DNA of 10,357 nt, taken from contig JAFDKD010000213.1 of NCBI GenBank assembly GCA_019307165.1, positions 1 to 10,357 of the forward strand, written 5' to 3'. A program made the translations under genes and the position numbers. The stretch's first letter is position 1; each line of letters starts with the position of its first letter. This document shows positions 6,022 to 10,357 of this stretch, one piece after another. The notes below the pieces were generated by a model. It was given only the letters and a program-made list of their open reading frames with translations, was not told the origin of the DNA and did not search any database. This DNA is from Deltaproteobacteria bacterium. GTDB lineage: Bacteria; Desulfobacterota; DSM-4660; Desulfatiglandales; Desulfatiglandaceae.

Positions 6022-6488
6022 GCCTCCACATCCACAACCATGTGCGCGAGGACGCGTTCCTGCTGTTCGGTTTCCGTACGCGGCTGGAAAAGGATGTTTT
6101 TCTCATGCTGATTTCCATCTCGGGCATCGGCCCCAAGCTGGCGGTCAACATTCTTTCCGGGATCGGTGCCGAAGACCTGTTGGACGCCGTAGCCGCGGGG
6201 GAAGCGGCCCGCGTGCAGGCCGTTCCGGGGGTGGGCAAAAAGACGGCGGAACGAATCACCCTGGAACTGAAGGACAAGGCGGCTCGACTGGTAGGAGAAG
6301 GGGAGGTGGTCCGTCATGCGCCGCCCGGGGAAGCCGGCGCGCGGCTTGGGGAAGATGCCCTGTCCGCCCTTCTCAACCTGGGCTACTCCGCCAAGGCTGC
6401 CCGAAAGGCCGTTGACAAAGGGCTGGCGGAGGGCGAGGCGTCTTCGCTTGAGGCCTTGATCCGCAAGGCCCTTCGAATCCTGGCATAA
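6018..6488 (+). CDS. ruvA: Holliday junction DNA helicase subunit RuvA, N-terminally truncated
   Basis: RuvA binds the four-way junction as a tetramer and loads the RuvB motor. This copy keeps the end of the domain I OB fold, including VRED, which aligns with the E. coli acidic pin (E55, D56), then two helix-hairpin-helix motifs (SGIGPKLAVNIL and VPGVGKKTAERI) and the C-terminal RuvB-binding domain (ALLNLGYSAKAARKAV to the end). Upstream coding likeness starts at PEETERVSLHIH, matching about residue 39 of E. coli RuvA, so about 38 residues are gone; this is where ruvC breaks off. The frame stays open upstream inside ruvC, but those residues are not RuvA-like. The only sensible start at the junction is GTG 6018, overlapping the ruvC stop as GTGA and giving 156 residues instead of about 200. 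No good ribosome binding site is seen. Probably impaired, if the junction is real. Confidence 0.8.
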   Translation: MSLHIHNHVREDAFLLFGFRTRLEKDVFLMLISISGIGPKLAVNILSGIGAEDLLDAVAAGEAARVQAVPGVGKKTAERITLELKDKAARLVGEGEVVRHAPPGEAGARLGEDALSALLNLGYSAKAARKAVDKGLAEGEASSLEALIRKALRILA

Positions 6489-6490
6489 CA

Positions 6491-7519
6491 ATGGAAGAGC
6501 GAATCATCGATCCCGAACCCGTGGTCGAAGACATACCCGCGGAGATCAGCCTGCGCCCCAGGACCCTTGACGAATACGTGGGCCAGAACGAGATGAAGCG
6601 GAACCTCCGGGTGTTCATCGAGGCGGCCCGGGGCCGGTCCGAGGCCTTGGACCACGTCCTGTTCCACGGCAACCCGGGGCTGGGCAAGACCTCCCTCGCC
6701 CACATCATCTCCAACGAGTTGGACGTCAACATCCGGAGCACCTCCGGGCCGGTCATCGAGAAATCCGGGGACCTGGCCGCCATTCTCACCAGTCTCGAAC
6801 CCAAAGACGTTCTGTTCATCGACGAGATTCACCGGCTCAACCACGTGGTGGAGGAGATCCTCTATCCGGCCATGGAGGATTATGAACTGGACATCATCAT
6901 CGGCCAGGGCCCGTCGGCCCGGATCATGAAGATCCCGCTCCCGCCGTTCACCCTGGTGGGCGCCACCACCCGAGCCGGTCTCCTCAGCCCACCCTTGAGA
7001 GACCGTTTCGGTGTTATCCTGCGCGTAGAGTTCTACGCCCCCGAAGATCTCCAGTGCATTGTCACTCGATCCGCCAAACTTCTGGATATCCCCATCAAGG
7101 AGGACGGGGCCATTGAGATCGCCCGGCGATCGCGCGGCACGCCCAGGGTGGCCAACCGGCTCCTCCGCAGGGTCAGGGATTTCGCCCAGGTTAAGGCGGA
7201 TGGGATCATCACCAAGAAGGTGGCGGACAATGCCCTCCACATGCTGGAGGTGGACAAAAAAGGCCTGGACAAGATGGATCGCCACATCATCCTCACCATC
7301 ATCGAGAAATTCGACGGGGGGCCCATCGGCCTCAGCAGCCTGTCCGCCGCGGTCAGCGAGGAAAAGGACACCCTGGAGGACGTGTACGAGCCGTTTCTCA
7401 TTCAAAAGGGGTTTATCAAAAGGACGCCCCAGGGAAGGGTGACCACCCGCCGCGCCTATGAGCACTTGGGGCTGAAGATGGTGCATGGGACCGCCAAGCG
7501 TCAGGGGAAGTTGTTCTGA
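6491..7519 (+). CDS. ruvB: Holliday junction branch migration ATPase RuvB
   Basis: RuvB is the AAA+ hexameric motor that pulls DNA through the RuvA-bound Holliday junction. The 342-residue length is normal. The N-terminal LRPRTLDEYVGQ is typical, Walker A is GNPGLGKT (60-67), Walker B is LFIDEIH (108-114), sensor 1 is GATTRAG (157-163), the arginine-finger region is PPLRDRFG (167-174) and sensor 2 is RGTPRVANRLLRR (about 215-227). The C-terminal winged-helix domain includes DVYEPFLIQKGFIKRTPQGR. It starts 2 bp after the ruvA stop and lacks a strong Shine-Dalgarno, so translation is probably coupled to ruvA. Unlike ruvC and ruvA, it appears complete. Confidence 0.97.
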   Translation: MEERIIDPEPVVEDIPAEISLRPRTLDEYVGQNEMKRNLRVFIEAARGRSEALDHVLFHGNPGLGKTSLAHIISNELDVNIRSTSGPVIEKSGDLAAILTSLEPKDVLFIDEIHRLNHVVEEILYPAMEDYELDIIIGQGPSARIMKIPLPPFTLVGATTRAGLLSPPLRDRFGVILRVEFYAPEDLQCIVTRSAKLLDIPIKEDGAIEIARRSRGTPRVANRLLRRVRDFAQVKADGIITKKVADNALHMLEVDKKGLDKMDRHIILTIIEKFDGGPIGLSSLSAAVSEEKDTLEDVYEPFLIQKGFIKRTPQGRVTTRRAYEHLGLKMVHGTAKRQGKLF

Positions 7520-7557
7520 AGAACATGGCGCCGGGTGCCGGAAATAGGAGGCGATGC

Positions 7558-7623
7558 TTGAGAACTCCGGTTCCGGCGAGCATAAACATGCTTAAACTGG
7601 ATATCCCTTGTTTTAGTGGTTAA
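7558..7623 (+). CDS. Possible 21-codon ORF with a strong RBS
   Basis: AGGAGG (7546-7551) is followed, after 6 bp, by a TTG that opens a 21-codon frame ending in TAA. The internal segment beginning MLKLDIP resembles the first residues of small HAD-type phosphatases described as soluble P-type ATPase-like, but only about seven residues match and the frame then closes. It may be a gene remnant or chance. It lies between ruvB and pcm. Confidence 0.15.
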   Translation: MRTPVPASINMLKLDIPCFSG

Positions 7624-7634
7624 CGTGATCTAAA

Positions 7635-8369
7635 ATGACCGGAATGACTAACACTATAATAACCATAGTATATTCCCTTGCATTTTCGATCGGCTTCCTT
7701 TTTTCAACGCCCGCGGCCTCCGGTCGGGAACCTGAGGATTTCGCTCAAGCGCGGGAGCGGATGGTCAAGGAGCAACTTGAGGCCAGGGGAATCAGCGATC
7801 CGGCGGTCCTTGCCGCCATGAGGCGGGTCCCCAGGCACCTGTTCGTGCCGCCGTCCCAGGGCTCCCTGGCCTACGGCGACTTCCCGCTTCCCATCGGCGA
7901 GGGGCAGACCATTTCGCAACCTTATGTGGTGGCCTTTATGACGGAGGCCCTGGCCTTGAAATCCGACCACAGGGTCCTGGAAATCGGAACCGGGTCCGGA
8001 TATCAGGCGGCCGTTCTGGGCGAGTTGGTCAAAGACGTATACACGGTTGAAATTATCAAGAAACTGGGAGAACAAGCCAGGAAAACGCTGATCCGGCTGG
8101 GCTATGGAAACGTCCACGTAAAAATCGGGGACGGCTACGCGGGCTGGCCGAAAGCCGCCCCATTCGATGCGGTCATCGTGACCTGCGCGCCCGAAGCGGT
8201 GCCCCCGGCCCTGGTGGATCAACTCAGGGAAGGGGGAAAGATGATCATTCCCGTGGGTGCGAGGGGAGGCGTTCAAAGGCTTGAATGGGGCGTGAAGAAA
8301 AACGGCCGATTGAAAACGGAAAATACCATGTATGTGCGGTTTGTGCCCATGGTAAGGAAGGGGGAGTAA
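7635..8369 (+). CDS. pcm: Protein-L-isoaspartate O-methyltransferase, probably exported
   Basis: Pcm uses S-adenosylmethionine to methylate isoaspartyl residues in damaged proteins so that they can revert to normal aspartyl linkage. It has 244 residues. After about residue 38 the family pattern is clear: RMVKEQLEARGISDPAVLAAM, RVPRHLFVP, GEGQTISQPYVVAFMTE, SAM motif I VLEIGTGSGYQAAVL (about 114-128), DGYAGWP (167-172) and FDAVIVTCAPEAVP (178-190). Ahead of it is a hydrophobic leader with TIITIVYSLAFSIGFLF and an AAS-type cleavage region near 27-30, suggesting Sec export to the periplasm, whereas E. coli Pcm is cytoplasmic. ATG 7635 and ATG 7644 are both possible starts; neither has a strong ribosome binding site. 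It follows ruvB after 115 bp and is followed by a hexamer repeat array. Confidence 0.9.
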   Translation: MTGMTNTIITIVYSLAFSIGFLFSTPAASGREPEDFAQARERMVKEQLEARGISDPAVLAAMRRVPRHLFVPPSQGSLAYGDFPLPIGEGQTISQPYVVAFMTEALALKSDHRVLEIGTGSGYQAAVLGELVKDVYTVEIIKKLGEQARKTLIRLGYGNVHVKIGDGYAGWPKAAPFDAVIVTCAPEAVPPALVDQLREGGKMIIPVGARGGVQRLEWGVKKNGRLKTENTMYVRFVPMVRKGE

Positions 8370-8435
8370 AGGTCAAGGTTGAGGTCGAGGTTGAGAAAAC
8401 AAGATAGGTTGAGATTAAGGTTAAGGCTGAGATAT
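8370..8435 (+). repeat. AGGTTG hexamer array after pcm
   Basis: Directly after the pcm TAA there are eleven consecutive 6-bp units in register: AGGTCA, AGGTTG, AGGTCG, AGGTTG, two decayed units, then AGGTTG, AGATTA, AGGTTA, AGGCTG and AGATAT. The second half closely matches the array after rlmE. The G-rich strand is again the sense strand of the upstream gene. Confidence 0.75.
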
Positions 8436-8462
8436 TGATTCCATCTGAAAAACCTGGTCCTC

Positions 8463-8477
8463 TCCCGCAGGGCGGGA
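8463..8477. repeat. Small hairpin preceding element copy B
   Basis: TCCCGC-AGG-GCGGGA is a perfect 6-bp stem. With the following bases it forms the string GGCGGGATCTTCGAC, identical over 15 bp to 3330-3344 in the REP-like element upstream of livK. No T-tract follows. Confidence 0.55.
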
Positions 8478-8481
8478 TCTT

Positions 8482-8613
8482 CGACACCTAATGGGTGCAT
8501 CACTTACAGGACTTGGACATTGCACGGCCCCCTATGGGGGCGGCCTAAAAGCCGGGCGTGCCGCGGCGAAGTTGCTCTTTAGCGAAGCCGGGTCCTGTGG
8601 GCCCGGATCTTTA
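8482..8613 (+). repeat. 132-bp dispersed intergenic element, copy B
   Basis: Same length as copy A (15-146) and same plus-strand orientation, with 11 mismatches and no gaps. The GCCCCC-TAT-GGGGGC hairpin (8527-8541) is identical. The CGGC...GCCG stem-loop keeps its pairing: a C-to-T change gives G-T instead of G-C, and the internal loop is now a symmetric GAA/GAA. The last hairpin has arms CCGGGTCC and GGGCCCGG, followed by ATCTTTACTCCTTTAT, so it could act as a weak terminator for pcm. Confidence 0.8.
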
Positions 8614-8699
8614 CTCCTTTATGGATGGGACGTCTCGGAAATTCTACAACTTATTTAAATTATAGTTCTTTTGGCGGCTGTTGTCGTTTCTAAGCCACA

Positions 8700-8739
8700 T
8701 GGAATGATGGAATAGTGGAATGTTGGAATGCTGGGTATG
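8700..8739 (+). repeat. Five tandem 8-bp repeats (TGGAATGN)
   Basis: Consecutive units are TGGAATGA, TGGAATAG, TGGAATGT, TGGAATGC and the decayed TGGGTATG. The array ends 10 bp before the chosen ATG of the MmgE/PrpD gene and so covers its ribosome-binding region. Confidence 0.7.
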
Positions 8740-8749
8740 GGATGACCAA

Positions 8750-10105
8750 ATGACGAAAAAGACATTGTCGGAACGCCTTTCCGCATTTGTGGCGGGTCTT
8801 GTCTACGAAGACCTGTCGTCGGATCAGATCACCAAGATCAAGATGTATTTCCTCGACTGGCTGGGGTCGGCCATCGCCGGTGGGAATGAACCGCCGGTAA
8901 GGATGATGTTGAACATGGTCCGCGCCCTGGGAGGGAACCCCGAGGCCACGATCATACCGGACGGGTCCAGGACGAACTGCCTGCTGGCGGCGCTGGTCAA
9001 CGGCGCGGCATCGCACGTGGTCGAAATGGACGACCTGCACAGGGAATCCATTTTTCATCCCGCCGCCGCCATCATACCCGCGGTTTTCGCCGCCGCGGAA
9101 CGCACGCACGCATCAGGCCGGGACATGATCGTCGGACTGGCGGCGGGTTACGAGGTCGGCATCCGCCTGGCCCTGGCCGCCGGTCCCGGGCACTACCGCT
9201 ACTGGCATACCACGGCCACGTGCGGGACATTCGGCGCGGCGGCCGGTTCGGCCGCCATCCTCGGGCTGGACGCCGCCCGGACGGCATGGGCCCTGGGCTC
9301 GGCCGGCACCCAGGCGGCGGGCCTGTGGGAATTCCTGGTGGAAAGCGCCATGAGCAAGCAGCTGCACACGGGCAAGGCCGCCTTCAACGGGCTTTTGTCT
9401 TCCCTCCTGGCGGCGGAGGGGTTTACGGGGGCGCGGGGCATATTGGAAGGGGAAAAGGGTTTCTTCAATGCCATGTCCCCCGACGCCGACCCCTCCGGGT
9501 GCCTGAGGGGGCTGGGCACCGACTTTCTCTTCGAACGCAATTCCCTCAAGTACCGCGCCTCTTGCGGCCATACGCACTCGAGCATCGAGGCCCTGCTGGA
9601 AGCCACCGGGGGAAGGCCCATGGACCCGGCGCTCATTCATGAGGTGGATGTCCATGTCTACCCCGAGGCCATCGATCTGCTGGGCAAGGTGGCGCCGACA
9701 ACACCCTATATCGCCAAATTCAACTTCCCCTTCTGCGTTGCCACCGCCCTCATTCACGGTCGCGTTGCCCCAATCGATTTCACCGAGGCCCGCCTAAACG
9801 ACCCGGACATCAACCAACTGATGGAAAAAGTCCGGCTCCACGGCGACCCTGAACTGGGACGGGCGTATCCTGCCAAATGGCCGGCCCGTGTGGTTATTCG
9901 TCTGTCGGACGGCAAGCGTCTGGAAGGGGCCTGTGAATATCCGAAAGGCGACCCGGAAAACCCTTTGACGGAGCGGGATCTGATCGGAAAATTCAAAGAT
10001 CTTACCGCCGGACTGGTTCCCAACGATGAAGCCGCCGCCCTGATCGAGAGGGCCCTGAACATGGAAAACCAGAGTCGAATGAACCTGCTTTTTAGCTCCC
10101 TGTAA
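8750..10105 (+). CDS. MmgE/PrpD family protein
   Basis: Members of this fold include 2-methylcitrate dehydratase (PrpD), cis-aconitate decarboxylase and iminodisuccinate epimerase, so the substrate cannot be fixed by family alone. With ATG 8750 it has 451 residues, the typical size. Family marks are the N-terminal LDWLGSAIAGG (35-45), NGAASHVVEMDDLHRESIFHP with DD and H at 94-97 and HP at 103-104, WHTTATCGTFGAA (152-164), ALGSAGTQAAGLWEF, the MSKQLHTGKAAFNG segment (about 201-214) and LKYRASCGHTHSSIEA (266-281). An earlier in-frame ATG at 8720 adds ten residues but lies inside the 8-bp repeat array and is not preferred; 8750 itself has only a weak GGGATGACC-type site upstream. Its neighbours do not form a methylcitrate operon, so prpD is not assigned. 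A terminator-like hairpin follows. Confidence 0.88.
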   Translation: MTKKTLSERLSAFVAGLVYEDLSSDQITKIKMYFLDWLGSAIAGGNEPPVRMMLNMVRALGGNPEATIIPDGSRTNCLLAALVNGAASHVVEMDDLHRESIFHPAAAIIPAVFAAAERTHASGRDMIVGLAAGYEVGIRLALAAGPGHYRYWHTTATCGTFGAAAGSAAILGLDAARTAWALGSAGTQAAGLWEFLVESAMSKQLHTGKAAFNGLLSSLLAAEGFTGARGILEGEKGFFNAMSPDADPSGCLRGLGTDFLFERNSLKYRASCGHTHSSIEALLEATGGRPMDPALIHEVDVHVYPEAIDLLGKVAPTTPYIAKFNFPFCVATALIHGRVAPIDFTEARLNDPDINQLMEKVRLHGDPELGRAYPAKWPARVVIRLSDGKRLEGACEYPKGDPENPLTERDLIGKFKDLTAGLVPNDEAAALIERALNMENQSRMNLLFSSL

Positions 10106-10137
10106 AAACCAACGTCCTATGGGCGGGGTTTCTTTCC
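10106..10137 (+). terminator. Probable terminator after the MmgE/PrpD gene
   Basis: AAACC (10106-10110) pairs with GGTTT (10127-10131), and CGTCC (10113-10117) with GGGCG (10121-10125) around a TAT loop; a small AA/G internal loop separates them. CTTTCC follows. It begins at the base after the stop codon. The T-tract is short, so termination may be partial. Confidence 0.45.
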
Positions 10138-10237
10138 GGTGCGCCAAGAAAACGATTGATTTTATATTCCATCTGTGATCCTAATCCGGGCTCGTCCGCT
10201 CAATTTTAATAAAAATCCCATAGAAAGGTAAACGAAC

Positions 10238-10357
10238 ATGCTGAAAATAAGGAAATTTGGATTACTGATCATATTGGTGCTGTTGGCGATGCTTTACGCT
10301 CTACCCTCGGCAACGGCACAGTATAAACAGGACAAAGGGGTTATTGCCGCAACGGTG
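10238..10357 (+). CDS. Exported protein of unknown function, 5' end only
   Basis: The first 40 codons of a gene continue past the right edge of the window. ATG 10238 is preceded by AAAGG about 9 bp upstream. The residues form a clear Sec signal peptide: basic MLKIRK, then a hydrophobic core with LLIILVLLAMLYAL, then PSATA with likely cleavage before QYK. No lipobox cysteine is seen, so a periplasmic or outer-membrane product is expected. The 13 mature residues (QYKQDKGVIAATV) are too few to assign a family. It is separated from the MmgE/PrpD gene by 132 bp containing a probable terminator, so it is likely a separate transcription unit. Confidence 0.7.
   Translation, partial: MLKIRKFGLLIILVLLAMLYALPSATAQYKQDKGVIAATV

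Larger units (their letters stand above)
8436..8749. other. Repeat-filled gap between pcm and the MmgE/PrpD gene
   Basis: No gene is visible here. From left to right it holds a short spacer, a small hairpin (8463-8477), copy B of the 132-bp element (8482-8613), an AT-rich stretch (about 8614-8699) that may carry the promoter of the next gene although no clear -35/-10 pair is seen, and an 8-bp tandem repeat (8700-8739). Confidence 0.6.

Noticed and set aside
8370..8435. Hexamer array considered as a CRISPR array
   Set aside because: Units are 6 bp with no unique spacers of about 30 bp, and no cas genes are present.
8750..10105. Assignment as 2-methylcitrate dehydratase PrpD
   Set aside because: No prpB or prpC neighbours are present, and the MmgE/PrpD family covers several activities, so only the family name is supported.

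Overview
The window looks like a chromosomal segment of a Desulfobacterota-type (formerly deltaproteobacterial) Gram-negative bacterium. The grounds are the order yebC-ruvC-ruvA-ruvB, a Liv-type ABC uptake system with a Sec-exported binding protein, a phasin-like remnant, an MmgE/PrpD protein, and GC-rich genes separated by repeat-rich intergenic DNA. This placement is inferred from gene content and protein style, not from a search. No tRNA, rRNA, CRISPR array, transposase or phage gene was seen.

Left part (1-3160, minus strand): a Liv-type (branched-chain amino acid or similar carboxylate) transport cluster read leftward as livK (binding protein), then livG and livF (two ATPases that overlap by 8 bp). 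The two membrane permeases (livH, livM) that normally complete the transporter are not between these genes or elsewhere in the window. A strong GC-rich stem-loop lies between livK and livG.

Middle (3161-4088): a long, mostly AT-rich divergent region with several inverted repeats, a REP-like double hairpin, and a frameshifted, truncated remnant of what looks like a phasin (polyhydroxyalkanoate granule-associated) gene.

Right part (4089-8369, plus strand): housekeeping genes rlmE (23S rRNA 2'-O-methyltransferase), yebC, ruvC, ruvA, ruvB and an exported Pcm-type protein-isoaspartate methyltransferase. The ruvC-ruvA boundary is abnormal. RuvC ends just after its last two catalytic aspartates, and RuvA lacks about 38 conserved N-terminal residues, as though roughly 150-200 bp had been deleted across the boundary (or lost in assembly). 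After a repeat-filled gap come an MmgE/PrpD family gene (8750-10105), a probable terminator, and the first 40 codons of an exported protein running off the window.

The most unusual content is intergenic. A 132-bp structured element occurs twice (15-146 and 8482-8613; 11 mismatches, no gaps). Degenerate AGGTTG-type hexamer arrays follow the stop codons of three genes, always with the G-rich strand in the sense of the upstream gene. There are also a 7-bp and an 8-bp short tandem repeat, and a hairpin plus 15-bp module shared by two regions. Together these suggest an intergenic repeat system of combinable cassettes in this genome.
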